Source of the DNA: Sphingopyxis fribergensis
GTDB lineage: Bacteria > Pseudomonadota > Alphaproteobacteria > Sphingomonadales > Sphingomonadaceae
Assembly (NCBI RefSeq): GCF_000803645.1
Contig: NZ_CP009122.1
Span: 4,378,501 to 4,442,500 of the forward strand
Length of the DNA: 64,000 bases
Direction: 5' to 3'
The translations under genes were made by a program, and so were the position numbers. Below are positions 25,595-37,902 of the stretch, one piece after another; within the stretch, counting starts at the first letter, position 1, and each line of letters starts with the position of its first letter. The notes below the pieces were generated by a model. It was given only the letters and a program-made list of their open reading frames with translations, ran no database searches and was not told the origin of the DNA.

Positions 25595-26896
25595 ATGAAG
25601 CCGATTCACTACCTACCGCTCGCGCTGGTCGGCGCCGCGCTCGCCTCACCGCTTGCGGCCCAGGCGCCCGCGCGTACCGTCATCCACGCGGGTCAATTGC
25701 TCGCCGAACCCGGCAAACCCGTGCGCGGCGCCTCGACGATCATCGTCGAGGGCGGCAAGATACTGAGCATAGCCGACGGCTATCAGCCCGCCGACCCCGG
25801 CGCGACGCTGATCGACCTCAAGGACAAATATGTCCTCCCCGGCCTGATCGACAGCCATGTCCATCTGACGAGCGATGCGGGCGGCATCGCCGGCCAGCTC
25901 GAAGAAGTGACGCTCAGTCCGGCGGCGCAGGCCTTCAATGCCGAGGCGAACGGCATGAAGACGTTGCGCGCGGGCTTCACGACGGTACGGAACCTCGGCG
26001 ATGGCGACGGCGCGACCTTGGCGCTGCGCGATGCAATCGCGGCGGGTAAGGTACGGGGGCCGCGCATCGTCGACGCGGGTAACAGCATCTCGGGCAGCGC
26101 GGGACATATGGATGGCTCATTGGGCTATCGCGACGAACTCCGCCCCTTCTTCGCGGGCGCGGGCAACACCTGCAATGGCGCCGACGATTGCCGCCGCGCG
26201 GTGCGGCTGCAGATCGGCCGCGGCGCCGATGTGATCAAATTTGCGTCGACCGGCGGAGTCAACAGCCGCATTGGTGCCGGTCTCGGCAAGCAGATGTTCG
26301 ACGACGAGGCGCAGGCGATCGTCGATACCGCGCATCTGTTCGGCAAGAAGGTCGCGGTGCACGCGCACGGCGCCGACGGCATCCGCCTTGCGATCGATGC
26401 CGGCGCCGATTCGATCGAACATGGCACGATCCTCGACGAAGCGACGATTGCGGCCTGGGCGAAGTCGAAGACCTATTATGTCCCGACACTTTCGACGGTG
26501 AACGGCTACAAGGAACGCCTCGCCGCCAATCCCGACGCTTATGAACCCGATGTGCTCGCCAAGATCCAGTGGCGCATTTCGATCACCGGCAAGAGTCTTG
26601 AGCAGCTCGTCCCGCGCGGCGTGCGCATCGCGTTCGGTACCGATGCCGGCGTGTCGAAGCACGGCCGCAACGGCGACGAGTTCGGACTGATGGTCCAGCA
26701 CGGGATGAAGCCGGTCGAGGCGCTCAAGGCGGCGACGGTCAACGCCGCTGACCTGCTTGGGCTGTCCGACCAGATCGGCACCATCGCCCCCGGCAAGAGC
26801 GCCGACATTATCGCGGTCGCGAGCGACCCGGTCGCCGATGTGCGCGTACTCAAGAAGGTCGATTTCGTGATGGCCCGGGGGGCGGTGGTCGACTGA
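25595..26896 (+). CDS. Secreted metal-dependent amidohydrolase (imidazolonepropionase / Xaa-Pro dipeptidase-like)
   Basis: Protein of 433 residues with a signal peptide ending LAAQA (about 23) and a binuclear amidohydrolase core. Metal ligands are His88 and His90 (SHVHLTSD), the likely carboxylated Lys in VIKFASTGG, His in VAVHAHG, His in SIEHGTI and the catalytic Asp in FGTDAGV. The substrate is probably a peptide or cyclic amide and cannot be fixed. A hairpin (25564-25589) sequesters the ribosome-binding GGGGATC. It follows the subtilase by 42 bases and could be co-transcribed; both products are exported and may act on peptides. Confidence 0.9.
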   Translation: MKPIHYLPLALVGAALASPLAAQAPARTVIHAGQLLAEPGKPVRGASTIIVEGGKILSIADGYQPADPGATLIDLKDKYVLPGLIDSHVHLTSDAGGIAGQLEEVTLSPAAQAFNAEANGMKTLRAGFTTVRNLGDGDGATLALRDAIAAGKVRGPRIVDAGNSISGSAGHMDGSLGYRDELRPFFAGAGNTCNGADDCRRAVRLQIGRGADVIKFASTGGVNSRIGAGLGKQMFDDEAQAIVDTAHLFGKKVAVHAHGADGIRLAIDAGADSIEHGTILDEATIAAWAKSKTYYVPTLSTVNGYKERLAANPDAYEPDVLAKIQWRISITGKSLEQLVPRGVRIAFGTDAGVSKHGRNGDEFGLMVQHGMKPVEALKAATVNAADLLGLSDQIGTIAPGKSADIIAVASDPVADVRVLKKVDFVMARGAVVD

Positions 26897-26906
26897 GCCG
26901 GTGATC

Positions 26907-26978
26907 TCGTCATTGCGAGGGCGATCTGGGTACACGTAAACCGCTCTGGATTGCTTCGCTCCGCTCGCAATGCCGAAG
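26907..26978. repeat. Degenerate paired intergenic repeat (CGTCATTGCGAG type)
   Basis: Left arm TCGTCATTGCGAGG and right arm TGGATTGCTTCGCT...CTCGCAATG belong to the same family as 18488-18571, but the left arm is truncated after about 15 bases. It lies between the convergent amidohydrolase and glycosylase genes. Confidence 0.65.
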
Positions 26979-26980
26979 TT

Positions 26981-27481
26981 TCAAACTTCGAGTGCGGTTT
27001 TCAGCGCCAGCCATTTTTCGAGTTTTGCAGCGAAGCCGATCGTATGCGCGGCGCTGCTCGATGGCAGGTCAACGATGGCGATCCCATCGAGCGGCGGAAG
27101 TTGCTTTCGCCCAATCGCGGCCGCCGTGCCGCCGTTGAAGGCGATCATGCCGAGGTTGGGCAGGTCGGCGACCAGCGCCGCGAGGTCGTGTGCCTCGACT
27201 TCGCGGATCAGTGAGTCGCTGCTGGTATGCCGCTCGGCGCTGCGGATGACGTCCCACAGCCCGACCTTCGCCTCGCGCAGCGCGGCCAACCTGTCTTTAT
27301 AAGGCATGTCCGCCAGCGGTCTGCCGACGACCTCGCCGAGCAGGCGCCAGAACTGGTTTGTCGGATGTGCATAATATTGCCGTTCGGCGAGCGAACGGGC
27401 GCCGGGCAGACTGCCAAGGATTAAGAGCTGCGTATCGGGCGCGACGTGCGGTGCAAAGCTGGCGTGGCGGACGGCGGGCAT
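26981..27481 (-). CDS. DNA-deoxyinosine (hypoxanthine-DNA) glycosylase, UDG superfamily family 6
   Basis: Base-excision repair enzyme of 166 residues that removes hypoxanthine from DNA. The motif LILGSLPGARSLAERQYYAHPTNQFW, at residues about 20-46, and the late DLPSSSAAHT match the family-6 UDG pattern. The start is the MPAVRHASF ATG at 27481. It is convergent with the amidohydrolase and divergent from the str operon. Confidence 0.88.
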   Translation of the reverse strand: MPAVRHASFAPHVAPDTQLLILGSLPGARSLAERQYYAHPTNQFWRLLGEVVGRPLADMPYKDRLAALREAKVGLWDVIRSAERHTSSDSLIREVEAHDLAALVADLPNLGMIAFNGGTAAAIGRKQLPPLDGIAIVDLPSSSAAHTIGFAAKLEKWLALKTALEV

Positions 27482-27528
27482 CGCGCCTGATAGCCCGCGA
27501 GGACTGGCGCAACAATATTGCCCGCCCC

Positions 27529-27556
27529 TTGACCGCCGAGGGAATCGGGTCTAGGG
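27529..27556 (+). promoter_or_regulatory. Candidate promoter for the rpsL-rpsG-fusA-tuf operon
   Basis: TTGACC at 27529-27534 and CTAGGG at 27551-27556 are spaced by 16 bases. This resembles housekeeping promoters of sphingomonad rRNA and r-protein genes, with a C-rich -10. It would give a leader of about 225 bases. The leader holds a TCGCCA-TTTT-TGGCGA hairpin at 27693-27708 and no gene I can support. Confidence 0.5.
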
Positions 27557-27786
27557 GCCCGCTCGACCGAAAAGGGCAGTTTGCTGCCTCTTTCAGTTAC
27601 AACAGCGCTTGAACATTGCTGGCGCGGATGGAGCCTCCGGAAGATCGTCGCGATCCGCCGGGGTCTTTTGCTGTTATCAGGTCGGCCGTTTTTCGCCATT
27701 TTTGGCGAGTTAGCAGCCGGAGCTTCGTCCACCGCAGTACAGTAACCGTTCGCTCTGATGGGCGGACATTTAAAGGTGAAGCATTC

Positions 27787-28158
27787 ATGCCCACGATCAA
27801 CCAGCTGGTCCGCAAGGGCCGGACTCCCCAGAAGGTGAAGTCCAAGGTCCCGGCGATGGACGCAAACCCGCAAAAGCGCGGCGTTTGCACCCGAGTCTAT
27901 ACGACGACCCCGAAAAAGCCGAACTCGGCGCTCCGCAAGGTTGCGAAGGTCCGCCTGACCAACCAGCGCGAAGTCATCACCTATATCCCCGGCGAAGGCC
28001 ACAACCTCCAGGAACACAGCGTTGTGCTGATCCGCGGCGGTCGTGTCCGCGATCTTCCCGGTGTGCGTTACCACGTCCTGCGCGGCGTGCTCGATACGCA
28101 GGGCGTGAAGGACCGCAAGCAGAGCCGTTCGAAATACGGTGCGAAGCGTCCGAAGTAA
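27787..28158 (+). CDS. rpsL: 30S ribosomal protein S12 (uS12)
   Basis: Decoding-centre protein of 123 residues, starting [12 protein letters not shown]. The conserved [16 protein letters not shown] and [29 protein letters not shown] segments, where streptomycin-resistance changes occur, appear wild type (Lys43 and Lys88 contexts intact). Start at 27787 is canonical; the longer frame is leader DNA. It opens the str operon rpsL-rpsG-fusA-tuf. Confidence 0.99.
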   Translation: MPTINQLVRKGRTPQKVKSKVPAMDANPQKRGVCTRVYTTTPKKPNSALRKVAKVRLTNQREVITYIPGEGHNLQEHSVVLIRGGRVRDLPGVRYHVLRGVLDTQGVKDRKQSRSKYGAKRPK

Positions 28159-28229
28159 GGACCGCTTTTTCGGCTATTTGATCATCCCAGAGCGCCTCGC
28201 GCCGGGATGCTGTTGTAAAGGAATACCCT

Positions 28230-28700
28230 ATGGCTCGTCGTCGTCGTCCTGAACGCCGCGAAATCCTGCCCGATCCCCGTTTCGGTGATACGGTGCTGTC
28301 GAAATTCATGAACAGCGTCATGCTGGACGGGAAAAAATCGGTCGCTGAAAGCATCGTTTATGGTGCACTCGAGTCGGTCGAAGCCCGTGCCAAGAAGGAA
28401 CCCATCGGTGTGTTCCACGAAGCGCTGGCGAACATCCGTCCGAACATCGAAGTCCGCAGCCGCCGCGTCGGCGGTGCGACCTATCAGGTTCCGGTCGAAG
28501 TCCGTCCGGAGCGTGCGCAGGCGCTCGCGATCCGCTGGCTGATCACCGCTGCGCGCAATCGCAGCGAAACCACGATGGCCGCGCGCCTGTCGGGCGAACT
28601 GCTCGACGCGTCGAACAACCGTGGCAATGCCGTGAAGAAGCGTGAAGACACGCATCGCATGGCCGAAGCCAACCGCGCTTTCAGCCACTACCGCTGGTAA
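28230..28700 (+). CDS. rpsG: 30S ribosomal protein S7 (uS7)
   Basis: 16S rRNA 3'-domain assembly initiator of 156 residues ([20 protein letters not shown]), typical length. S7 is the translational autoregulator of the str operon in E. coli. Here the rpsL-rpsG spacer (28159-28229) contains a CATCCC...GGGATG hairpin that could be its target, which is inferred only. Confidence 0.98.
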   Translation: MARRRRPERREILPDPRFGDTVLSKFMNSVMLDGKKSVAESIVYGALESVEARAKKEPIGVFHEALANIRPNIEVRSRRVGGATYQVPVEVRPERAQALAIRWLITAARNRSETTMAARLSGELLDASNNRGNAVKKREDTHRMAEANRAFSHYRW

Positions 28701-28813
28701 ACGCGCGCGGGACGCCGCCCCGCATCGAGTGGGTGCGCGTCTCGCAATCGTAACAATCGTTCCTATATCGGGGGTGGCTTTAAAGGCCGCCCCCCACATC
28801 CAAGGAAAAGACC

Positions 28814-30907
<2,094 letters not shown>

Positions 30908-31025
30908 TGGGTCAAAACCGCGCGGGCTTGCACCGCGCGGCAAGACCCTCTAAGGGCGGCGCCTGATTCAGCAGGCTCGTCCAGGACTGATCAACGCAAA
31001 CATTGAACAAGAAGGTTGTTAAATC

Positions 31026-32219
31026 ATGGCCAAGGCTAAATTTGAGCGGACGAAGCCGCACTGCAACATCGGCACCATCGGTCACGTCGACCATGGCAAG
31101 ACCTCGCTGACCGCAGCGATCACCAAGGTGCTCGCCGAAAACGTCGCCGGCAACGCCGCCGTCGACTTCGCGAACATCGACAAGGCTCCCGAAGAGCGCG
31201 AGCGCGGCATCACGATTTCGACCGCACACGTCGAATATGAAACCGACGGCCGTCACTATGCGCACGTCGATTGCCCGGGACACGCCGACTATGTGAAGAA
31301 CATGATCACCGGTGCCGCCCAGATGGACGGCGCGATCCTCGTTGTGTCGGCCGCTGACGGCCCGATGCCGCAGACCAAGGAGCACATCCTGCTCGCGAAG
31401 CAGGTCGGCGTTCCGACCATGGTCGTCTTCCTCAACAAGGTCGACCAGCTGGACGATCCCGAACTGCTCGAGCTCGTTGAGCTCGAAATCCGCGAAGAAC
31501 TGTCGAAGCGCGACTTCGACGGCGACAATATCCCGATCATTCCGGGTTCGGCTCTCGCCGCCCTCGAAGGTCGCGACGACGCCATCGGCAAGGATGCGAT
31601 CCTGAAGCTGATGGCTGCCGTCGACGCGTGGATCCCGCAGCCGGAACGTCCGCTCGACAAGCCCTTCCTGATGCCGATCGAAGACGTGTTCTCGATCTCG
31701 GGTCGCGGTACCGTCGTCACCGGCCGTATCGAAACCGGCGTCGTCAAGGTTGGTGAAGAAGTCGAAATCGTCGGCATCAAGGACACCAAGAAGACCGTCG
31801 TGACCGGCGTCGAAATGTTCCGCAAGCTGCTCGACCAGGGCCAGGCTGGCGACAACGTCGGCGCGCTGATCCGCGGCGTCGGCCGTGAAGAAGTCGAGCG
31901 TGGCCAGGTTCTGGCAAAGCCCGGCTCGATCACGCCGCACACCGAGTTCACCTCGGAAGTGTATGTCCTGTCGAAGGATGAAGGCGGCCGTCACACGCCG
32001 TTCTTTGCGAACTATCGTCCGCAGTTCTATTTCCGCACCACCGACGTTACCGGTGAGGTTATCCTCCCCGAGGGCACCGAGATGGTCATGCCGGGCGACA
32101 ACGTCCAGCTGTCGGTCAAGCTGATCGCCCCGATCGCCATGGACCCGGGTCTGCGCTTCGCAATTCGCGAAGGTGGCCGCACGGTCGGCGCAGGGGTTGT
32201 GGCGACGGTCACAAAGTAA
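31026..32219 (+). CDS. tuf: Elongation factor Tu
   Basis: Delivers aminoacyl-tRNA to the ribosome. The 397 residues include P-loop GHVDHGKT at 19-26, [20 protein letters not shown] and NKVDQLDD. The C-terminal domains are complete. The 118-base gap after fusA is compatible with read-through plus an internal promoter. Structured RNA follows the stop (32230-32324). Confidence 0.99.
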   Translation: MAKAKFERTKPHCNIGTIGHVDHGKTSLTAAITKVLAENVAGNAAVDFANIDKAPEERERGITISTAHVEYETDGRHYAHVDCPGHADYVKNMITGAAQMDGAILVVSAADGPMPQTKEHILLAKQVGVPTMVVFLNKVDQLDDPELLELVELEIREELSKRDFDGDNIPIIPGSALAALEGRDDAIGKDAILKLMAAVDAWIPQPERPLDKPFLMPIEDVFSISGRGTVVTGRIETGVVKVGEEVEIVGIKDTKKTVVTGVEMFRKLLDQGQAGDNVGALIRGVGREEVERGQVLAKPGSITPHTEFTSEVYVLSKDEGGRHTPFFANYRPQFYFRTTDVTGEVILPEGTEMVMPGDNVQLSVKLIAPIAMDPGLRFAIREGGRTVGAGVVATVTK

Positions 32220-32229
32220 TATAGGGCCG

Positions 32230-32324
32230 CGAGCCGCTCGATTCGGAAGTGATTCGGGCGGCTCGTAGCTTTAAGAATTTTAATGGCCGAGCCGGCTTCC
32301 ACTAGGGAGCCGGAACAGGCCATT
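32230..32324 (+). promoter_or_regulatory. Two stem-loops between tuf and rpsJ
   Basis: The first stem, CGAGCCGC with GCGGCTCG (32230-32237/32258-32265), is followed by a loose T-rich run and resembles a weak terminator. The second is nested: outer AATGGCC with GGCCATT (32282-32288/32318-32324) and inner CCGGCTTCC with GGAGCCGG. Together they could attenuate tuf transcription and form an S10-operon leader. Confidence 0.55.
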
Positions 32325-32367
32325 TCGGCTCTTTCGCATCGTTAGACGGGATTCGACTGGAACAGTC

Positions 32368-32679
32368 ATGGAAACGCAGAATATTCGCATTCGCCTGAAG
32401 GCCTTTGATCACCGCGTGCTCGATCAGGCCACCACCGACATTGCCGACACGGCACGTCGTACCGGAGCGCTTATTCGCGGCCCGATCCCGCTTCCGACGC
32501 GTATTGAAAAATTCACCGTGAACCGCGGCCCGCATGTCGACAAAAAGTCGCGCGAGCAGTTCGAGGTGCGTACCCACAAGCGGCTGCTCGACATCGTGCA
32601 GCCCACCCCGCAGACGGTCGACGCGCTGATGAAGCTCGACCTCGCCGCGGGCGTCAATGTTGAGATCAAGTTGGCGTAA
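32368..32679 (+). CDS. rpsJ: 30S ribosomal protein S10 (uS10, NusE)
   Basis: Ribosomal protein and antitermination factor of 103 residues ([19 protein letters not shown]), with the conserved [31 protein letters not shown] loop region. It heads the S10 cluster, but an unusually long 297-base spacer separates it from rplC. Confidence 0.98.
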   Translation: METQNIRIRLKAFDHRVLDQATTDIADTARRTGALIRGPIPLPTRIEKFTVNRGPHVDKKSREQFEVRTHKRLLDIVQPTPQTVDALMKLDLAAGVNVEIKLA

Positions 32680-32976
32680 GCCAACGCAGCCCCCGGATAA
32701 GCGGGGGTCTCTATCGGCAGGACACTTCGGTGACTGCATTGTCCGGCGCGATCCGGACCGACGATAGGGTGGATACCGCCGGCCGTTTCTTCGGAAACAT
32801 TCAAACCGGGCTGCGTCCCCCGTCTCGCCGCTTCTCCTTCGGGAAGGCGGCACCTCAGCCCGGACGGGGCGATGCATCGAAATTCTGGGCTGGGAGGGTA
32901 GTCGTCGGGCTTTGCTTGATGGCTTCCCGCAAGCCGTGCGGAATGGTCCGCCCGGCCTCTGTTGAGGAGTATGATC
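32680..32976 (+). other. Long non-coding spacer between rpsJ and rplC
   Basis: The spacer is 297 bases long, whereas neighbouring spacers in the cluster are about 0-60. It starts with a strong CCCCCG-GATAAG-CGGGGG hairpin (32690-32707) followed by TCTC and contains further GC-rich complementary segments. There is no convincing ORF with a ribosome-binding site. It may hold an internal promoter, an attenuator or an r-protein leader RNA. Confidence 0.6.
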
Positions 32977-33753
32977 ATGCGGACTGGCGTGATCGCGAAG
33001 AAAATGGGGATGACCCGCCTGTTTCAGGACGACGGCCGCCACGTGCCCGTCACCGTCCTGAGCCTCGAAGGCTGTCAGGTCATTTCTGTGCGCGAACAAG
33101 AACGTGACGGCTATGTGGCCGTTCAGCTCGGTGCCGGCTCGGCGAAGGCGAAGAATGTTGCGAAGCCGCAGCGCGGCGCTTTCGGCAAGGCCGAAGTCGA
33201 ACCCAAGGCGAAGGTCGTCGAATTCCGCGTCGCTGACGACGCGACGCTCGACGTCGGCGCGGAACTGTCGGCCGACCATTTCGTCGCCGGCCAGATTGTC
33301 GACATCCAGGGCGTGACCCAAGGTAAGGGCTTTGCCGGTGCGATGAAGCGCTGGGGTTTCGGCGGTATGCGCGCAACCCACGGCGTTTCGATCAGCCACC
33401 GTGCTCATGGTTCGACGGGCAACCGTCAGGATCCGGGCCGCGTCTTCAAGAACAAGAAGATGGCCGGCCACATGGGCGCGCGCAACCGCACCCAGCAGAA
33501 TCTCGAAATCGTTCGCACCGACGTCGAGCGCGGCCTCATCTTCGTCAAGGGCTCGGTCCCTGGGTCGAAGGGCGGCTGGCTGATGGTCCGCGATGCGGTC
33601 AAGCTGCCGCGCCACCCTGAGGCCCCCTATCCTGCGGGCATCAAGAGCGCAGCGAACGCCAATCAAGAAGCCCCGGCTGATGCGTCTGTGGAAACCCCGG
33701 TTGAAGAAACCGTGGTCGACACTGCCACCACCGACGGCGCACAGGAGTCCTGA
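32977..33753 (+). CDS. rplC: 50S ribosomal protein L3 (uL3)
   Basis: Early assembly protein of 258 residues. The N-terminus is [16 protein letters not shown], and the Gln-methylation region [20 protein letters not shown] is intact. The last ~45 residues are an acidic, low-complexity tail ([15 protein letters not shown]...) beyond the usual C-terminus. Start at 32977 because GAGGAG lies 6-7 bases upstream; an in-frame ATG at 32971 is too close to it. Confidence 0.97.
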   Translation: MRTGVIAKKMGMTRLFQDDGRHVPVTVLSLEGCQVISVREQERDGYVAVQLGAGSAKAKNVAKPQRGAFGKAEVEPKAKVVEFRVADDATLDVGAELSADHFVAGQIVDIQGVTQGKGFAGAMKRWGFGGMRATHGVSISHRAHGSTGNRQDPGRVFKNKKMAGHMGARNRTQQNLEIVRTDVERGLIFVKGSVPGSKGGWLMVRDAVKLPRHPEAPYPAGIKSAANANQEAPADASVETPVEETVVDTATTDGAQES

Positions 33754-33755
33754 TC

Positions 33756-34382
33756 ATGAAGGTCAAGGTTCACACCATCGACGGCAAGGCCGGCGCGGAC
33801 ATCGATCTTAACGACGATGTGTTCGGCGTCGATCCGCGTGCCGACATTCTCCATCGCGTCGTCAGCTGGCAGCTCGAAAAGCGTCGTGGCCCGGCTCGCG
33901 CCGCCCGCGAACGCAGCGACGTGTCGCGCACCGGCAAGAAATTCGGTCGCCAGAAGGGCGGCGGTACCGCGCGTCACGGCGATCGCGCAGCCCCGATCTT
34001 CATCGGCGGCGGCAAGGCGCATGGTCCGCGTGCCCGCACCTTCGGCCACTCGCTGAACAAGAAGATCCGCACGCTCGGCCTCAAAATGGCGCTGAGCGAC
34101 AAGGCGAAGGGCGGCAAGATCCTCGTTCTCGACACGCTCGAGCTCAAGGACGCCAAGACCAAGGCGCTCGCCGGCCAGCTCGGCAAGCTCGAACTCGGCA
34201 ATCGCGCACTTTTCATCGATGGTGATGCAGTGCACGAAAGCTTCGCCATGGCGTCGGCCAACCTGATCGGTATCGACGCGATGCCGGCGATGGGTGCCAA
34301 CGTCTATGACATTTTGCGCGCCGATACGCTGGTCCTGACCCGCGCCGGCCTCGAAAAGCTGGAGGCACGCTTCAATGGCTAA
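33756..34382 (+). CDS. rplD: 50S ribosomal protein L4 (uL4)
   Basis: Exit-tunnel protein of 208 residues with the extended loop [24 protein letters not shown]. In gammaproteobacteria L4 regulates the S10 operon; the structured DNA around rpsJ would be the place to look for an equivalent. It overlaps rplW by eight bases. Confidence 0.98.
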   Translation: MKVKVHTIDGKAGADIDLNDDVFGVDPRADILHRVVSWQLEKRRGPARAARERSDVSRTGKKFGRQKGGGTARHGDRAAPIFIGGGKAHGPRARTFGHSLNKKIRTLGLKMALSDKAKGGKILVLDTLELKDAKTKALAGQLGKLELGNRALFIDGDAVHESFAMASANLIGIDAMPAMGANVYDILRADTLVLTRAGLEKLEARFNG

Positions 34383-34683
34383 GGCAAAAACAGTCGACGC
34401 GCGTCACTATGACGTGATCCTCGCTCCGGTGATCACCGAAAAGTCGACGCTGCTCAGCGAAAATGACGCAGTGGTGTTCAAGGTTGCGAACGACGCAACC
34501 AAGCCCGCCATCAAGGCCGCCGTCGAGGCGCTGTTCGATGTCAAGGTTCTAAGCGTCAATACGCTGATCACCAAGGGCAAGACCAAGCGCTGGAAGGGCA
34601 AGCCCTACACCCGCAGCGACGTGAAGAAGGCGATCGTTCGCCTGGCCGAAGGCCAGACGATCGACGTCACGACCGGCGTCTGA
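34375..34683 (+). CDS. rplW: 50S ribosomal protein L23 (uL23)
   Basis: Exit-site protein and docking point for trigger factor and SRP, 102 residues. [19 protein letters not shown] and the later [15 protein letters not shown] are diagnostic. Its start lies eight bases inside rplD. Confidence 0.97.
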   Translation: MAKAKTVDARHYDVILAPVITEKSTLLSENDAVVFKVANDATKPAIKAAVEALFDVKVLSVNTLITKGKTKRWKGKPYTRSDVKKAIVRLAEGQTIDVTTGV

Positions 34684-34704
34684 TTGTAGGAAGAGGCAGA
34701 GAAA

Positions 34705-35541
34705 ATGGCACTTAAATCCTATAATCCGACCAGCCCCGCGCAGCGCGGCCTGATCCTCGTCGACAAGTCGTCGCTGTGGAAGGGCAAGCCCGTCAAGGCG
34801 CTGACCGAAGGCAAGAACAAAACCGGTGGCCGCAACAACAAGGGTCATGTGACCTCGCGCGGCATCGCTGGTGGCCACAAGCAGAAGTACCGCTTCATCG
34901 ACTTCAAGCGTCGCAAGTGGGACATGCCGGCTACCGTCGAGCGTCTGGAATATGACCCCAACCGCACGGCGTTCATCGCGCTCGTCAAATATGAAGACGG
35001 TGAGCAGACCTACATCCTGGCGCCGCAGCGTCTGGCCGTTGGCGACACCGTCGTCGCCGGCAAGAAGACCGACGTGAAGCCGGGCAATGCGATGGAATTG
35101 TCGCAGATGCCGGTCGGCACGATCGTCCACAATATTGAGATGAAGCCGGGCAAGGGTGGCCAGATCGCCCGTTCGGCCGGCACCTATGCCCAGGTCGTCG
35201 GCCGTGACCGCGGTCTCGTCATCGTGCGTCTCGGTTCCGGCGAGCAGCGTTACATTCGCGGCGAGTGCATGGGCACGGTCGGTGCGGTGTCGAACCCCGA
35301 CAACCAGAACACCAACCTGGGCAAGGCCGGCCGCAATCGCTGGCTCGGCAAACGCCCGCTGACGCGCGGTGTTGCAAAGAACCCGGTCGATCACCCGCAT
35401 GGCGGCGGCGAAGGCCGTACCTCGGGCGGCCGTCACCCGGTGACCCCGTGGGGCAAGCCGACGAAGGGTGCGCGTACGCGCCACAACAAGTCGACCGACA
35501 AGATGATCATCCGGTCGCGTCACGCGAAGAAGAAGAGGTAA
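34705..35541 (+). CDS. rplB: 50S ribosomal protein L2 (uL2)
   Basis: Peptidyl-transferase-centre protein of 278 residues. It begins [20 protein letters not shown] and has the conserved [20 protein letters not shown] region with the essential His. Normal spacing to rplW (21 bases) and rpsS (3 bases). Confidence 0.98.
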   Translation: MALKSYNPTSPAQRGLILVDKSSLWKGKPVKALTEGKNKTGGRNNKGHVTSRGIAGGHKQKYRFIDFKRRKWDMPATVERLEYDPNRTAFIALVKYEDGEQTYILAPQRLAVGDTVVAGKKTDVKPGNAMELSQMPVGTIVHNIEMKPGKGGQIARSAGTYAQVVGRDRGLVIVRLGSGEQRYIRGECMGTVGAVSNPDNQNTNLGKAGRNRWLGKRPLTRGVAKNPVDHPHGGGEGRTSGGRHPVTPWGKPTKGARTRHNKSTDKMIIRSRHAKKKR

Positions 35542-35544
35542 GCC

Positions 35545-35820
35545 ATGGCTCGCTCGGTCTGGAAGGGTCCTTTCGTGGACCTCCATCTGCTCAAGAAAGC
35601 CGAAACGGCCCAGGAAGGCAGCAGCAATGCGCCTATCAAAACCTGGTCGCGCCGGTCCACCATCCTGCCGCAGTTCGTGGGGCTGACCTTCAACGTCTAC
35701 AACGGCCGCAAGTTCGTGCCGGTGTCGGTGAACGAAGACATGGTCGGCATGAAGCTGGGTGAATTTGCGCCGACGCGCTTCTTCCCCGGGCACGCTGCCG
35801 ACAAGAAGGGCAAACGCTAA
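35545..35820 (+). CDS. rpsS: 30S ribosomal protein S19 (uS19)
   Basis: Small-subunit head protein of 91 residues ([20 protein letters not shown]), with [16 protein letters not shown] and [12 protein letters not shown]. Its stop codon shares a base with the rplV start (TAATG). Confidence 0.98.
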   Translation: MARSVWKGPFVDLHLLKKAETAQEGSSNAPIKTWSRRSTILPQFVGLTFNVYNGRKFVPVSVNEDMVGMKLGEFAPTRFFPGHAADKKGKR

Positions 35821-36200
35821 TGGGCAAGGAAAAGTCCCCCCGCCGCGTTGCGGATAACGAGGCACTCTCGGTCGGCACGCAGATTCGCGGTTCGGCGCAG
35901 AAGCTGAACCTCGTCGCCGCGCTGATCCGCGGCCGCAAGGTCGAAGACGCGATGAACATCCTCACCTTCTCGAAGAAGGCGATGGCTGTCGACGTGCGCA
36001 AGGTTCTCGCCAGCGCGGTCGCCAACGCGGAAAACAACCACAATCTCGACGTTGATGCGCTCGTCATCAAGGAAGCGAGCGTTGGCAAGTCGATCTCGAT
36101 GAAGCGCTGGCACGCACGCGGCCGCGGCAAGTCGACCCGGATCGTCAAGCCGTTCAGCCGCATCCGCATTGTCGTGCGCGAACAGGAAGAAGAGGCGTAA
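35820..36200 (+). CDS. rplV: 50S ribosomal protein L22 (uL22)
   Basis: Exit-tunnel protein of 126 residues with [23 protein letters not shown] and the tunnel hairpin region [15 protein letters not shown]. It overlaps rpsS by one base and leaves one base before rpsC. Confidence 0.97.
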   Translation: MGKEKSPRRVADNEALSVGTQIRGSAQKLNLVAALIRGRKVEDAMNILTFSKKAMAVDVRKVLASAVANAENNHNLDVDALVIKEASVGKSISMKRWHARGRGKSTRIVKPFSRIRIVVREQEEEA

Positions 36201-36201
36201 G

Positions 36202-36909
36202 ATGGGCCAGAAGAGCAATCCGATCGGCCTGCGCCTGCAGGTCAACCGCACCTGGGACAGCCGCTGGTTCGCCGAAGGCCAGGACTATGGCCGCATGCTG
36301 GTCGAGGATCTGAAGATCCGCCAATATGTGTTCAAGAACCTGCCGCAGGCCGCGATCTCGAAGGTCGTGATCGAACGTCCGGCCAAGCTGTGCCGCGTGT
36401 CGATCTATGCCGCCCGTCCGGGCGTCATCATCGGCAAGAAGGGCGCGGACATCGAAAAGCTGCGCAAGAAGCTCGGTGAACTGACGGGCAGCGACGTGTC
36501 GCTGAACATCGTCGAAATCCGCAAGCCCGAAGTCGACGCCAAGCTCGTCGGCCAGGGCATTGCCGATCAGCTCGAACGCCGCGTCGCGTTCCGTCGCGCC
36601 ATGAAGCGTGCGGTTCAGTCGGCGATGCGTCTGGGCGCCGAAGGCATCCGCATCAACTGCGCCGGCCGTCTCGGCGGCGCGGAAATCGCACGTACCGAAT
36701 GGTACCGCGAAGGCCGGGTGCCGCTTCACACGCTGCGCGCCAACGTCGACTATGCCGAATCGACCGCTCACACCGCTTATGGCGTGTGCGGGATCAAGGT
36801 GTGGATCTTCAAGGGCGAGATTCTCGGCCACGACCCGATGGCGACCGACCGTCTGATGCTCGATGCACAGACGACCGGCGTCCGTCCGGCTCGTGAAGAT
36901 CGCCGCTAA
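36202..36909 (+). CDS. rpsC: 30S ribosomal protein S3 (uS3)
   Basis: Head protein of 235 residues involved in mRNA entry and helicase function. [19 protein letters not shown] start, KH motif [20 protein letters not shown]. Start at 36202 is canonical; the longer frame from 36169 lies in rplV. Confidence 0.97.
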   Translation: MGQKSNPIGLRLQVNRTWDSRWFAEGQDYGRMLVEDLKIRQYVFKNLPQAAISKVVIERPAKLCRVSIYAARPGVIIGKKGADIEKLRKKLGELTGSDVSLNIVEIRKPEVDAKLVGQGIADQLERRVAFRRAMKRAVQSAMRLGAEGIRINCAGRLGGAEIARTEWYREGRVPLHTLRANVDYAESTAHTAYGVCGIKVWIFKGEILGHDPMATDRLMLDAQTTGVRPAREDRR

Positions 36910-36920
36910 GGACTGCTGAC

Positions 36921-37352
36921 ATGCTGCAACCGAAAAAAACCAAGTTCCGTAAGGCTTTCAAGGGCCGCATCCATGGCAACGCCAAGGGCGGAACCAGCCT
37001 GAACTTCGGCTCCTACGGGCTGAAGGCGATGGAACCCGAGCGCATCACCGCGCGTCAGATCGAAGCGGCTCGCCGTGCGATCAGCCGTGCGATCAAGCGT
37101 CAGGGCCGTTTGTGGATCCGTATCTTCCCCGACGTCCCCGTGTCGTCGAAGCCTGCCGAAGTCCGTATGGGTAAGGGCAAGGGTTCGCCGGAATTCTGGG
37201 CCGCTCGCGTGAAGCCGGGTCGCATCCTGTTCGAACTCGACGGCGTTCCCGGCCCCGTGGCCGCGCTGGCGTTCGAACGCGCCGCGATGAAGCTGCCGAT
37301 CAAGACGAAGGTGATTGCCCGTCTCGGCGACACCTCGCATCTGGAGGGTTAA
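36921..37352 (+). CDS. rplP: 50S ribosomal protein L16 (uL16)
   Basis: tRNA-contacting 50S protein of 143 residues ([19 protein letters not shown]). The conserved [22 protein letters not shown] and [13 protein letters not shown] segments are present. Eleven bases after rpsC. Confidence 0.98.
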   Translation: MLQPKKTKFRKAFKGRIHGNAKGGTSLNFGSYGLKAMEPERITARQIEAARRAISRAIKRQGRLWIRIFPDVPVSSKPAEVRMGKGKGSPEFWAARVKPGRILFELDGVPGPVAALAFERAAMKLPIKTKVIARLGDTSHLEG

Positions 37353-37357
37353 GGGCC

Positions 37358-37561
37358 ATGTCCAAGACCGAAGATTTCAAGGCCAAGACCGACGACCAGC
37401 TCGCCGAACAGCTTGGCGAACTGAAGCGCGAGGCGTTCAACCTCCGTTTCCAGGCGGCCACCGGCCAGCTTGAAAAAGCGTCGCGCGTCAAGGAAGTGCG
37501 GCGCTCGATCGCCCGCATCAAGACGCAGCAGACCGAGCGCACGCGCTCGGCCGCGAAGTAA
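37358..37561 (+). CDS. rpmC: 50S ribosomal protein L29 (uL29)
   Basis: Small helical protein of 67 residues at the exit site ([20 protein letters not shown]), with the family segment [18 protein letters not shown] and RRSIARIKT. It is placed as usual between rplP and rpsQ. Confidence 0.97.
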   Translation: MSKTEDFKAKTDDQLAEQLGELKREAFNLRFQAATGQLEKASRVKEVRRSIARIKTQQTERTRSAAK

Positions 37562-37572
37562 GGAGACTATCG

Positions 37573-37842
37573 ATGCCGAAGCGCATTCTGACCGGTACGG
37601 TGGTGTCCGACAAGGGCGACAAGACCGTTGTGGTGAAGGTCGAACGGAAGGTGAAGCACCCTCTGTACGGCAAGATCATCCGTCGTTCGAAGAAGTATCA
37701 TGCCCACGATGAGGACAACGCCATCAAGGCTGGCGAAACCGTCCGCATCGAGGAAACGAAGCCGATTTCGAAGCTGAAGACGTGGAAGGTGCTCGACAAG
37801 GTCGACACCCACAGCAAGCCCAAGACGGCTGCTGACGCCTAA
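37573..37842 (+). CDS. rpsQ: 30S ribosomal protein S17 (uS17)
   Basis: OB-fold protein of 89 residues ([20 protein letters not shown]), with [20 protein letters not shown] and the late [11 protein letters not shown]. The 60-base gap to rplN marks the S10/spc boundary. Confidence 0.97.
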   Translation: MPKRILTGTVVSDKGDKTVVVKVERKVKHPLYGKIIRRSKKYHAHDEDNAIKAGETVRIEETKPISKLKTWKVLDKVDTHSKPKTAADA

Positions 37843-37902
37843 GCTGAGTTTCACGGAACCGCCGGGGCATCCCGGTAGGCCAAAAAAGAAGGAAATGCAT
37901 CG

